From Echinometra lucunter (lineage: Eukaryota > Echinodermata > Echinoidea > Camarodonta > Echinometridae): DNA of 64,000 bases. The notes under the pieces were generated by a model. That model had not been told where the DNA came from, did no database searches, and saw only the letters and a program-made list of their open reading frames with translations. The position numbers and the translations under genes are program-made. The stretch is from the NCBI GenBank assembly GCA_029962745.1, contig CM057162.1, positions 20,175,491 to 20,239,490 of the forward strand. The letters are read 5' to 3'. Positions 35,216 to 49,056 of the stretch are shown here, piece by piece (positions within the stretch are counted from its first letter, which is position 1; every line of letters starts with the position of its first letter).

Positions 35216-36742
35216 AGTGGTTACTTGTATAGCGCACATGTCCGCCCTAATTCCCAAATAAATCATAATCCAGTATAAAGGAATTAGGCAATACATATAT
35301 AAACTCGCATATATGCTAACTTTCAATGAGCTCAACCGCATTATACCAGTATCTCTAAATTCGAATGAAACATGAAAATCATGTTTAGTATTAGACAAAA
35401 GTGCTCTTAATATAATTTATTTACAACAAATTAGATTTAGAGGAATGACTGCTCCACAGAATGATACCGAAATGTATAATCACGGCTTTATAAGATATGC
35501 ATGAATTAAGACAGCGGGTATTAAGAGGCAAGGAAAAAGCTGTAAAGATATTTACATTCTTAAATGATTTATACACTTCATTACCACTATAAAAAAAAAG
35601 GTGATAGAAGAAATGTGGATACAAAATAAACACCGAGTGACAAATATAATAAATAGAGAAGACTAACGTTTAGAGTCACATTTATATTATAGGTCGTGGT
35701 CAATTTCAATATTGGTAATAAAAGTATGTAGCATACACACAGAAAGATTGGAAAACTGGTTTTCATTTTTTGTATTCCTATACATTTCTGTTCTTTTCTA
35801 TTTTAGTTCGCACAAACAAAATAAAGTGGATTTAAGCTTATGAAACAAACAGTTTGTCAGATTATCTTAATAGCCATGCGTCAGAGAATTTCATTATTGA
35901 GCCAAAGGTCTCAAGCATATAAGGAGCTCCCGCATGTCATGCATGTTGCACAATATATTAGGTTTCAAAATTTGTCATAGCTTCTATGTCACGTATATAC
36001 ATTGTTGTGTTTTTTCATGCGATGGCTATAAACCTTACATTGAAAAAAAATCCATTTTCCCAGTTTTTTTATGTGATGGATTATAATGCAACTTCTGTCT
36101 TAATCAGGTTAATGCAACCTCTCCAATCAGCCAATTTCATTTGTTATACATTCCATGGCATATAAACGGATATAATTTCCTTATGCCACATTCCATCCCG
36201 TTTTCAAATGGAATATGGTTTTCAGTAACATAATGTACGTTGATTGGTAGAAGGTATATGGTTATCAGAGGCCGCCAAACGTTTTTTTTTTGGAAAGGGG
36301 GGGGGGGGCTGACACCCAAACAGGCAGAATCCAGGGCCTGTAGGGCTCCTGGTGGGAATTAAATGGGCGGAGGCCCTTAGGTTTTTATGGTTTTGCACCT
36401 GCATAAAACGAGCAATAATCACGATTTAGATATTAAGTTTTTACATTTAACAGGTTTTCTTTTTGCCAAAATTGCTGCAGCCCCAGCCCCCCTCCCCGTT
36501 TTCGCGGCCCCTGGTTATTACTGACAAAAAAAAAATACAAGTGTGGCTTTTCCGACATTATACATTTAGTCTCTTGGGCACAAAATCGCATTTAGCAAGT
36601 GAATTTGATGATACGTTATGAATTACTTTACAAAATGTTGCATTGAATTTGAATGCATTTCATAATGAGCATGATGAGCCCAAGTAAATAAAAACAAAGC
36701 ATGTCCAGTCAAGTTCCATCAATACATTCTCCTTTTCTTGTA

Positions 36743-36945
36743 TTAGTTTTCAAAATAGGCGGATGAGCTGAACGAGCTCGAGCTTGAATAGTCCGTATCA
36801 TTTCTCATCTCATCAGGGTTGAGTGGTGAGAGACAAAGTGTCTCATCCTCACCAGTGAAGGTACAGTCTCTGTTACCATCGCAACGACCACCAGGCGGGA
36901 TGCATTCCGGTGAGAACTCACAGGCCACTTCTCCATCCGTACAAT
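36743..36945 (-). CDS. SEA/LDLa protein, exon 13: LDLa 4 and Ser-rich C-terminus
   Basis: Acceptor TCAACTCAG; encodes a six-Cys LDLa ([17 protein letters not shown]) and a tail with [15 protein letters not shown] before TAA at 36745-36743. Ending here means no catalytic domain follows. Confidence 0.85.
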
Positions 36946-39900
36946 CTGAGTTGAACAAAAAGAAGAGAATACACCTGTTTACTAATTTCATCAGTTCATG
37001 CAAAGTTGTTGACCAAAGGTTTCCCTTAGCAGCTGAGAAGCTTGTCAGAAGCTTGCCGACATAGCGACAAATAACGGACACAAAATTGGATTCCAGCTAT
37101 TTAGATTCCATTATGCATATCAGGTAAATTGAATATGTAACCCAGGTCTGGAAAGAAACATTCATAAATGTGAATCAGAAAACAGGCAAGCGTGCCGCAA
37201 GCAATTTGGGATTGGGTTGGGGCGGGGAAACATCGCAGGGGCTCAGGCATTTTTTTTTTTCATTTTGCCCCTACACTTTTTCGTTTAGGGGCGACCGCTC
37301 CTCCTGCCCCCTCCTTCTGGTGCATATGAAAACAGGTCTATTCGGATTAGATGAGGGGAGATAGAGGTATGAGAGACAGTGAGACTGTGAAAGAGATGGA
37401 GAGAGAGGGGAGAGAAAGAGAGAGAGAAAGAGGGAGAAATAGAAGCAAAATATATGTTTGTAGCAATTACTTGATGCGGAAACTGCAGTCACACTAAACG
37501 ATCCCTCAACGATATCATAGTCACTCTGGTACAGCACCACCCATACATCCTCACTCCTCGCGTAGAAAGGATTCAGATCAGCCGGGCTCACAGCATCTTC
37601 CTTTTTAAAGGCCGCAAGAGGAGCACGAGTCGCATTCAGACCGCGCCCAAATTTCATGAACGACCCGCCGCTGCCGCTGATGCTGATCGTGACGTTGATG
37701 AGAAACTCGACCGGAGTTGCGGGGGAGCTGAAGAACCATAGGGCAAAGGCACCCGGTCCTAAGAATCCAACTTTCTGCAGCGGGATGGGAAGATTGATTA
37801 GGCGGGTCTTGCTGATCGAGAGATTCAGATTTTCTGTGATAAGAGCAAAACGTGAAAGAGAGCAGGACTACGATTTGAAAAAAGATAAGATAATAAAAAT
37901 TGCATTGGAAGGTTTAGCACTCTACATTTTGTTCATTTGTTCGCAAAGCTTTCCTGCGATTTCATAAACCTTCGCCAGGAGCCAGGCATTATGACAACGA
38001 ATGGGAAAGTTTTCCTCTGAAGATAATGCGAAATCATAATAATAAAGAAATAGGTTGTTTTATTGGTGATAAGAAAGAAGCTGAAGCTAATTAGCGCAGA
38101 TTCTGATAGATTCATTTTTAATAGAAGCTTGAGTTCTGGGAGGAGGCGACAGGTGATTTGTGAGCTTTCTCAGTCTTCTTATATGATTTTGGAAGAATAT
38201 CATAGATTTTTGCACTGAAAAGGATTACTTCTCAAATGCTCTCATATTAGAAATATGACAAGAAACAGCTTGAATATTCGTCCATGACAATTCTGTGCAT
38301 TGCCCTATTTACCCCTTCTTGTGTAAAGTTCATATGCTTTTCAACAAGACTGAGTTTATTTCATATCATTGGATTCCAAAAAATCCTAAGGGTATACACC
38401 AATTTTATATGATACTAATGATATTGGTTGAATCGAAATATTCTGAACCAAATGTATGGTACCTTTGGCAGCACAAACTTAAATTAGCACCAAATTTCAA
38501 TTTGACTTCATTACTAAAATCTAAGTTTGGAAATTTGATAAATAACAAAATAAAACAATATAACTTTAAACTACTTCATAAGATTTTACCGTTTAAATAT
38601 ATACATGTATTTGGAAAATTATATCTGAAATTGTGTGCAATAATTGCAAAAGAGATGAAAATACTTCCCATGTTTTACTATATTGTCCTGCAGTAAAGGC
38701 ATTCTGGTGTGAAGTAAAATATAATGAAAATATGACTCTTCTAAATATTATCTTACTGTTCGCTCAATATATCATTTACATCTAAACAGTTTAATTCCGT
38801 AGTTACGTTTCTTGAATTTAAAAGAGATTTCTTGGAAAATGTGAAATACCTCATATAGAAAAAAAGGCTTAAACATTCAGAGAAATAGTATAATAATAAT
38901 ATTATGAACTCCACTTGCAATGCACAGGTATCCATCATGAGTAGATGCTCATGGCGCAGTAAAAAGGAGATAGAAAACAGACACAAATAAGAGAAGCGAG
39001 ATAAAGGTTACGTTTATGAAAAAGCTTGTCTAAATTACCAGTTAGTGATACAAGATTAACAAAATTTTGAAGATTATTAAGTTTACAATATTTGAAGGCA
39101 TGCATTATTGTATATATTTCATAAATTTGCTCAGTTATGTAAACTAGTGGTATGTAATATTATTGTGTTAATTTTAAGTAATAAATTCTTCGTCCGGGGA
39201 AAAATATGATACTCGATCATCCTTATCGATTCCATCATATCTTTCTTTTTTTTTTCATAATGTAAATTCAGGACAAGAACTTAGATTCATATCTAAGAGC
39301 TATCTCATCATCTTCTTGATGCAAGCCGAAAAGTGACGTAATCGTCGTTAGTACGAATTCGAGGATTACGATATCTTTAGCTTCCAGCACGCAGCGACGA
39401 TCTTGTAAGTGGAAAAAATGATCTTGAAATAGAATCAGGTTCTGGTCTAATCATACATACCAGCAAATGATTCGAAATGACACACTTCTTCTGATTCGTC
39501 TTCGTGATGAAGGCAATCAGGAGTGAAATCACAGAGGGCGCTCTTCGGAATACATGAGTTGGTGAATGGACATTGATACTCGGCTGATGTGTTGCAGGTA
39601 CCTGGATGGTGTTGAAAAGCAGAAACATTTCTACACAAAATATATCATCATACGAGAAGTGATTTTTCTACCACATGAACTTGTGATTACATTAATTTCA
39701 GGTAACATTCTTTCGTGTACTGTTTTATTTGTTTATTGGTCTTTTTACAATCCTCATAACAAGTCTAATTGTTCATTTCATTATCATGACTGCTTTTACT
39801 GCGAGTGTTTTAATGCTCCGATGGAAATATTGTGGTATTTTATAAATCCCAGTGCTAACATGTAAAGAAAGTAGTAAGAAAATATGTGATATATACTTTA

Positions 39901-40863
39901 GATCATAATTCTAAACTTTTTCCTTAATATGTAATGAGTGAGGTATGAAACGAAAGGGATTTTTTTTATCTTTGTTCATACAATGATGGCGTTACTTTAA
40001 AGATGTAAAAAAAAATATAGGTTGTTAGAAATCAAAATCTCGTCGATGAATAACAAAGTAGGAACGATAAGGAGAAAACTTACAGTTCATTTCATCCTCC
40101 CCTTCATCGCAATCGGGCAACCCGTCACATTGATAACCAGGGTCCACACATAGTCCACTGCCACATAAGAAGCCTTCGTCACATGCTGAAAAGGAGAGAA
40201 CATATTCAACAAAACAATAATCATTTCATACTGTAGAACAACGCCCAATGGATTTAATCCACACTCGAGTAAGTCTGGAACAATGAGTTTTGTTCTAAAC
40301 CCAGTCGAGCCCCCGAACTAGACTTTAGTTAAAGCAGCATGAAAAAAAAAAAAACTTAAGTAAAACTCACTTCGCTTCCTGACTTTACGCATGACGTCAT
40401 CATAGTATTTCAGCACTATGATGATTGTATTAAATAACAGCATAGTGAGCAAGGCCCAATTCCAAGGCCTAAGTTAGCAAGGGTTGAGTTCCTAACCAAG
40501 TGGATCTATGATAGTCATAAAAGTGAAGGGGTTCCAAGTCATACCAAGTCAACTGGAGGGGGGGGGGATCCGTCAAACAAATCTTGCCTACATACTTCTT
40601 TTGAATTAAATCTAAAAAAAATGAAAAAAAAAAATAAAAAAAAAAATGCCAATGTCCTCACAATCTCTACAAAGTCGTCCTCATATTTCGTTTTAAACCC
40701 TCGAAAGCCCCCTCCCCTCTCGCTCTCTCTCTACTCTCTATCCTTTCTCTCTCATCACAATCACTGGAAATAATACACCAATTTAGTTTATCCTTACCCT
40801 CATTACAGTCGAAATTGCCGTCACATAAAATGAGGCCGTGGTATACAAATCCAGCCTCTCTCA

Positions 40864-40903
<40 letters not shown>

Positions 40904-43900
40904 CGGCTGTCTTTCTTTCTCTCTCTCTCTGCCTATCTCTCCGTCTGCCTTCAATCTCTAACCGTAATTTCCAATAATACTTACGACAATTCAGTTCATC
41001 TTCGCCTTCATTACAATCGATATCGCCGTCACATACCCAGGAGAGCGGTATACAGTCCCTGCTTGTAATGCATGGAAAACATCTTTGGTTGTGTACTATA
41101 GGAATGGTGATCTCTGACAAACAATACACGATGAATTAAATTTTATTTTCGTGTTCTTGCCTTTACACTGAACACATTGCATAAAAAATAAAATTGTGCA
41201 TTACCAATACTTGAAATTATGACGGCAATTATTCATCATGTTTAAACCTTATTCATATCGGTGATTTTTTTTTTCTAACTTTTTCCATCATTGTCATAGT
41301 AACAGTAAATAAAGTTTTATTTCTGTAACCTTTTCATTAAATTAAACCGTCATGTGTAGCCAATGCGTAAATGGAAGTTACAGAAAATCTTTTTACAAAA
41401 TTAAGTTGTGATTCCTTCAAATAAACGGAAACCACATGGAAGCAAAATAGCTTTATCGTGTCACGATTAATAATGTGATTATCTTACTCATTCAGATAAA
41501 TCTCTTTTTTTCTTCTTTTTAATATTTTTGATATTTTTTAAAGACAAATATAGGAATCAAGACGTGAAGAGAACCACAATTTACTATGATCATGAAAATT
41601 CCTATCGGCTCTAAAATAGTCTCATTATCTTAAGATCAAAATTAATTATTATTAATTTCTCTTACCTTGTGCTATGGTTGAAACGGTCGGAGTGGTAACC
41701 TTTGCTGTAAAAAATCAACAAATAAATAATTCGTTTGTGAAGTAAATCTATAAGTAATTACTATTATTTTTTTAAATCGAAACCCGTTAATCTCTCTTGA
41801 AAGACTTTTAAACTTCACTAAAAGTTCCCTCTGATAATTTTCAAGTAATATTGGAAAGTTCAACGGAATGTATAATGCAAAATTCACATTACCAAAGAAA
41901 TGGTGTCTTTTGTTGAGTTTTGCCTTAAAAAAATTATTTGACATAATGTAAGCACGAAAGTACATCAGGTATATCATAGTTACATTATTCCTTAAACTTT
42001 AGTTTGTAATCTCACCTCCATTTAATTGTAAGAGTAATATCTCATCAGTCGGGTAATCATCTTCTATATTTGATTTAACTCTCTCCCCGAGAAATGTCTC
42101 CATCTCATTAATATTAGCTGATGCAAGGTTACTATGGAGATGAATTGGTATACCAGTGAGATGAATGGAAGTGTCGATGATGATGCTACCTGATCTGAAA
42201 AAAAAGGAGAGATGTTAGCTTAATGAGCTCAGGTCAACTCGTTGGCATTTTCGAACTTTTTTTTTTTTCTTTTCAAATAAATTGTAACTGACTCAGTATA
42301 TCATCACTTTGTTTTACAAAACAGTAGTACAAAGTATCTAAAAAATGATATGATGGAAAGAATTTGAATAATCATGATAATGTTATACTTAATGAAACAT
42401 GCCTCATTGTTTATTACAATATCCTTTTCCTCTTACGTTTAAGTATATAATATTCTAAGATGAAGCTGGGTAAATTCAGGAACGATTTGGCTACAAACCG
42501 CCGTCATTTTACATTTCCCATTTACAAACATTCCCTATCCCTGAGAGCAACTACTGGTCAAAAAAGGCGAAAAAAGATAAAGAGGATAAATCCTAAACTG
42601 AATAGAGACTCTTGATATTCATTATCACATATCTTCGGTCCAGTGATCATTAGACGGCAGCCAGTAAACAGAAACAGTGTGACTGATTACTTGGCTTGAG
42701 AAAGTCCACAGGAGTGGACGAAAAATTGCCTACAAAATTTAAGGTTGGTAGAAGCTTAAACTACTAGTGTATTCTCTTTCAAATTTACATCTTCTTGGCA
42801 GTTATGATACCATGTATCTAAATTTCTCTGGTAACAACAACCTCAGGGCTCCTACTAACATTATACTTCGATTACTTTTATTAATTCTAAAGAAATATAA
42901 TTTCAATTCAGGGGCGGCGCCAGGGTATTTTGACAGGGGGGGCGGGCAAGATGACCCATAGGTCAGTTTTTTTAACGTTTTAAATGAACACAAATAGGCG
43001 TATATAGTTGCATGACCCAGCCCTCTCTTTACCAATACTCTTCTTTTTTTTTTCTTCCTCCTATTTTTTTCTTTCTCCTATTTTTTCTTTTTTCTTTCTC
43101 CTTTGTTTGATCACTTGAAAATGATAGGGCGGCTGTCGCCCCCTGCCACCTATTTCAATTCCAGAAATCGCGCTCGTTGTGTACAGTGGAAACTCAGTAA
43201 TATAACTAGGTCCTTGGGACCATCAAAATTACCTTGTTATATTAGGAATATTGTTATATCAGATTTCTACCGAGTTTCCACTGTACATGCAATAGACCAA
43301 CCTGATACGATCCACTGTAACTCTGTCATAGACGGATGAAAATTCTCCATTTTGAAATATTCCATTTATCTGCATGTAAGGTAAATTGAGAGACGCATAA
43401 ATACGCTACCAAGTATAGTACTTTCACCTAGTATACCTTTCCTATTTTGAGTGAACGATAAATAGGACGAAATATTAGATAGTTCCTGGAGACACCAAGG
43501 TGTGAGCGGGTCCACAACGCGTCACGTGACATCGATTACATTCCCTCAAAGTTAATGTGCTATATTAATTCGACGGTCTAAAGAACGTTATATTACACAT
43601 CCAATCAGTTCATATTTATGTATTACATGTTGCATTAAATGCAGTAGCATGTTGTCAAAAGGCGTACTTACATTTCCAGTAAAATTAGACTCCAACTCTT
43701 GGTAGTCTGGTGAGTTCGGATCTGAATATGCTTCTTTGTATATCGATGATGGAAATGTGAGAGAAAGAGAGACGGATACACTGTCTGTACAAAAAAACAA
43801 GGGTGAAATGCATGCAAAATACATAGGTGAAAAAGAAATCTATTGTAACAGCTGATGGAAGATAAAGATGAAGTAAACGAGGATAGTCATCAATGTGATG

Positions 43901-46246
43901 GAAGAGAGCAGTGAAGGGTTGACTCTTGAAGTTAGTTGCAGCTATTTATTGTCCTGTTTAAAAGTATCATTTCAATAGAAATACTGTCGAAAAGTGTAAT
44001 AGTACAAAATAAGTATCTGTATACTTTGAACTTGTGATTATTGAAATAATGTGGCAATAATAAGTCATGATTATTATCTAATTTAATATGTAAATGCTGT
44101 GAAATAATCGACTATATGTTTCGAAATAATCTTAAGGTAAAAACGCACTAACGACTGAGGTGAGTGGTATTTGACGAAAGTTACTAAATGAAAACAAACC
44201 CCTCTATTCTTGCGCCAAAAGTTGTTAGAAACCAATCTTACCTATATTGAGAATAACAGCAGGAACTGTTTGATAGGTTGGCCGACTGGTCGAGTGCGAA
44301 CTGCTTTCTGCATGAAAAACGGTGAGATGAGGTTTTAAACATTTTTTAAAATTTGCCGCGGCTGCTTCGTTTTCCCTTTACCAAGCAGCTGCTAAATATC
44401 TATGGATCTAGGATCTAAAAGGCTATTTTTAATTAATTCAAATCCGTGATTGTTTCTTCACATCGTTTACTGTCATGTAGTTTGACTCTATTTCAAACAC
44501 TTCAGATGTGTTGTGTATGTTTTGTTTTGTTTTGTTTTGATAATAACCCTATCACGTCATTATTTTATTTCACTTAATTTGATTTAATTTGATATGATTT
44601 GATTTGACATTCTATGACAATAACATTGATCAAGGTTCAAGGTTTGCTGATGTTCCGCCTATGTCCTTTTTGTGACATAAAAAAAAATAAAAATGTGTAA
44701 ACCATTCCTCTTCTTTCTGAACTGCATCATATCGTCTAATATCAATCAAGATAACTGACACAAATTAACCGAAAAAGGTGAAAGGGATTTTGCCTAACAT
44801 AGCTATCAATGACTTGTGTGACCCCTGTTATGATTAAGTGTAATTAAGTGATTCTCGTATTCATCAAGCGATCCAAAAGCAAATCATAAAACCAGACGTA
44901 AACGAAGCTAAATATTTTCTTTGACTTGCAGGACGAATCATTTCACCACTACTTGATGCTTCGAATTATACCTCGCAGTTCTCTGTATTCTATCAATGTA
45001 TATTCTCATTGTAGGTACATCATAACATAGGTGAACTCCATTAATATCAAGAGACATTGGCGTAAATCCCGGGGGATGGGGGATATATCCCCCCCCACTA
45101 TTTCGAAAGGAAGAAATGATATTTTAGATAATCAGTTAGTAAAATTTTCGATAATCCGTTATTAACGACCAACATATTTTATAATTTCTATTTGAAAATA
45201 CGATTAAAAACCTGAAAAGTGGTTATTTTTGGCTCGCTCGCTCGCTCGCAAATTAATAGGCCTAATTAAAATGTGTGCAAGGGGGTCCAGTGCGGGTGGG
45301 TGAGGGTGTATGTTTATATTTAAGTGTGAGTACGACAGAAAAAAAATCGGCAAAAAAGTCGATCATCCCCCACTCCTCAAAACGCCGGTGTCAAGAGATA
45401 TTCAAACATTGTCACCATTCTTTGGACACATGAAGGATCTAACGAGATTTGATTTAATGTGTTTCGCTCGTTACCAACTGAATGATGCTGGCAGTCAAAA
45501 ATGTCTCGAGATATATTTATGAGCAAAAGTATCTTGAAAGTTGTCTCCCGTTTCAAAATATTTTTTTCCTGACGATGTTTTTATTCGATTCTATAGGAAA
45601 TACAATCAAAATGTCATGAAATGGCTGAGTGCAGATGGACAAGCAAAAGCCAAGCCATTTCCATGATTTCTTGAGTAATCCATTTCAATTTAGACGTAAG
45701 TATTTGATCTCTTTTCATTGCATTGGCGATCTCAATCCCTGCTTTCTTTTGTAGCGTGGCATTTTTGAAGATTCATGATTTGTATGGTTCGTTGTTTTTT
45801 TTCTGAAGGTTTTTTTTTTTGAAGTATTTAATTCTGAACACCATCGTATTGCTTTATTTCCTTTTTTCGGAATAACGATTCTTAGGAATAGTCATAATAG
45901 TAGACCCTTTTGGTATGGGAAATTCTTGTTTCGTAATAATTTTAATGAAATTAAACCGACATTTAATGAAATTAAATCCAGAAATAACAAGATTAACATC
46001 AATATCATCCACAAGAAAGCATAACATAACAAAAGCATGTAAAATAGAATCAGACTTCAACAAAGCATCAACAAAAGATTATATTAAAAATAAATCGAAT
46101 AAAATCGTGTTGCATACTTTACGTTAGAAACAAAAACCCGAACCAAATCAGTAGCGGGAAGAAGAAAAAATCAATTTACATAGAACCTTCGATAGTACCC
46201 CATCCCTTTCTTGCTCTTTCTTTCTTTCTTTCTTTCTTTCCTTCTT

Positions 46247-46293
<47 letters not shown>

Positions 46294-49012
46294 AAGCATA
46301 ACGTATCAGTGGTATATCGTATGGTTCAACCACTGAGAGTGAAAATGTTTCGGGAGGGAGGGGGGGGGGGGGCTTGGTAACTGAAATACGAAGAACAGCA
46401 TCATGAAATGTTGTGGACGTGGAAAGTATCTTCTCCTCTCGTTCCTCCCCTTTCAGGTCTTTCCTCCCCCTCTCTCTTTCTCTCCTCTTTATAACTCCTT
46501 TTTTGGGAGGGGTCATTTTTTAGGAGATGTCCCCACACAGCCTACTTGCACTGTTTACACATTCTATCAGCAATACTGAAAAGCTTGACCTTGTGAAGAA
46601 CATAATGAAGAGGATAATGTATTATGGATTGACAATTATGTGTCCTTCATGCTGTACAAGGGATTTACGCACATGGAGCTCTTATTGTCCTTAATCAAAT
46701 AATATGTGCTGACTGTCATCTGCGATCGGCAAAATTGGCAGATTTCAAGAGCAGGGTTGAATACATTTGTGGATCTTCTTTTGATTACTGCCAATCAGTA
46801 TTCGAATGATATATCAACACAGTGAGCTGTTCAAAAGGAATGTCTAACTTGTTTTTCTTGTCAAAGGGTGGTCTCGAACAACCAATTACTTACAACTTGA
46901 AATGACTTCAGTGTGTACTTTTACAAAGTACTTCAGTGGGGATCCCTCAGATTTAAACCTTTCAACCTTTTGATCAAGAGACAGCTCTATTTTGATGTTT
47001 GTGCCGTATGCACTTAGTAATGTCCTCCGGGTAAAATTTAGGGATTACATGCAAACATACGTGGTAAACTATAATGATATCTCCTGGGGCATATCTGCAT
47101 AATCACAGGCATTCCCTTGTTTGCCGAGTATTGTACTGGTCTAATTAGAAAACTTTTCACTGTAATTATAGTTTCATATAAGGCAAGGAAATCCACGCGG
47201 TGTGGTCTGAATTTGACGAGTGTTGTTCATCATAATATACCCTTAGCCTCGATATCATAACCAAATACTTTAAATGAGGTGAATGCCTTAAAGATTCCTC
47301 AAACAGAAGAAAAGAATTTATTTAATTTAAAACGATATCATCAAGATTTCTCGCTAGTTTTCGGGCAATTCAGTAAATCCCCGTATTTATCGGTGTTAAA
47401 GGAGACGCTATATACAAGACATAAATGAAGGTCGCACATAGGATGTCTTCCAAACATTGCACATAAAAAGAATCTTGAAAGACAGAAATCATATAAAGTT
47501 AATTTCAGTGGAATATTGTCATTTGAAGAAGAAAAGTCGAAGGTAAAATAGTAAAGAGTCAAACAAGTCCACAAGATTTCATTGATTTATATAGGTATAA
47601 TAAAGAGAAATAAGGTGGTTTTAAAGGTGCTTTCGAAACTTACAGATAGAGACCAAATGAATTTGAAATGAATGTTTATTGCCTAACTAAAAAGGTCAGG
47701 CCAAAGAAAACACTTTTGCTTATCTCATCTACAAATGTGACTCACCCGAAAGAAAATCATAATTAATGATTGCATGATCTGATGTGTTTTGAAAATACTT
47801 CGGGCATAGTATCTCTAACTTGACCTCTGAACAAACCTTAAGATACAGGAAAGAATAATCTATTCAAACATTTCCGATAGAGAAAAGCGACTGTACAACG
47901 ACAACAATATTTCCACCTCACATCATTTGCCTTTTTACGACTTGTTCATGAATAAATATGGATTGAAATTTGTTCTGACTCCCCATGCTCACAGGAGAAA
48001 GAAATATTTTGTAGTTAGGACTTTATACAAAATTAGTAGACATGATAAACGGACATTAAGTGCATGAAAAGACTACTATACTTACGTTCGGTAAAAGTTG
48101 CCACTGTGGATGTTTTGGCTCCCGTATTTTCATGCAATGAACCTACAAAATTAAGAGAAGAAGAATGATCATTCGTAACTCATTGGTTGTGCATTTTGCA
48201 TGCAATGTAATTGTGCTTCACAGCATTTTGTAACAAGCAATATATGATATACGATACGAAATATGCCATGATTATTTTGTAACTTATTTGTGATGTTCCT
48301 AATACTTTTGCTTAAAATTTTCTCTTAGGTTTCGAGACATTTAAAAAATTGGCGCTCGTTCATTCTACACTGTTAGGTGATCTACTTTGTGTCTCTGGAG
48401 TCTGTATCATGTTTGTTTTACTTGAACATTTCATTATTCCATTTAATGGTCTGTCAATAAAAAACTACAATGCTACATAAATTGAAAACAAATAGTCTGA
48501 AATTCACTGCCTCGAACTCTCCGCTCTAAACATTTATCACCGATGAACTGAACATCTTCATGGATGGTTACGTAACAGTTTAACCTTCACTCTCAGCGAT
48601 TGATGAAGCACTAATTAACTAGCATTCCTACATAAACGTTCGCCAACCTATGCCATTTACAAGTACCCTTAGTACTAAGGATATACAGTATGTCTGTGAT
48701 ATTTAAAGGAACATGTCCTTTTCTTTTCCTATTCCGTTCTGATAATCTTCAGTCCATTGTTCTTGTTTTGGGGGTTATATAAGTTATAATGTGTCATTTT
48801 CTTCACTGAGTCGATGAATTTCCTTTATTATCTTATCTATCTTTTGTGATAACTAAATGTAAATCTCAATCAGTCATGTAAATATGCAAATTCCTCTCCT
48901 AATGTTATATGTGTAATCATATGTCACTGCAGTACTGCAAGCATAATAATGATGATAAAAACAACAACACCGATAACAATGTGATAATAATAACCATAAT
49001 AATAATAATGAT

Positions 49013-49056
<44 letters not shown>

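Larger units (their letters stand above)
44308..48085. other. Intron 3 of the SEA/LDLa gene
   Basis: Holds the 45050-45392 repeat and the 46200-46293 microsatellite; the rest is AT-rich with no exon recognised. Confidence 0.6.

Noticed and set aside
40667..40954. ORF with long Glu-Arg runs
   Set aside because: The (CT)n microsatellite read on the minus strand; only the short LDLa-like part is meaningful.
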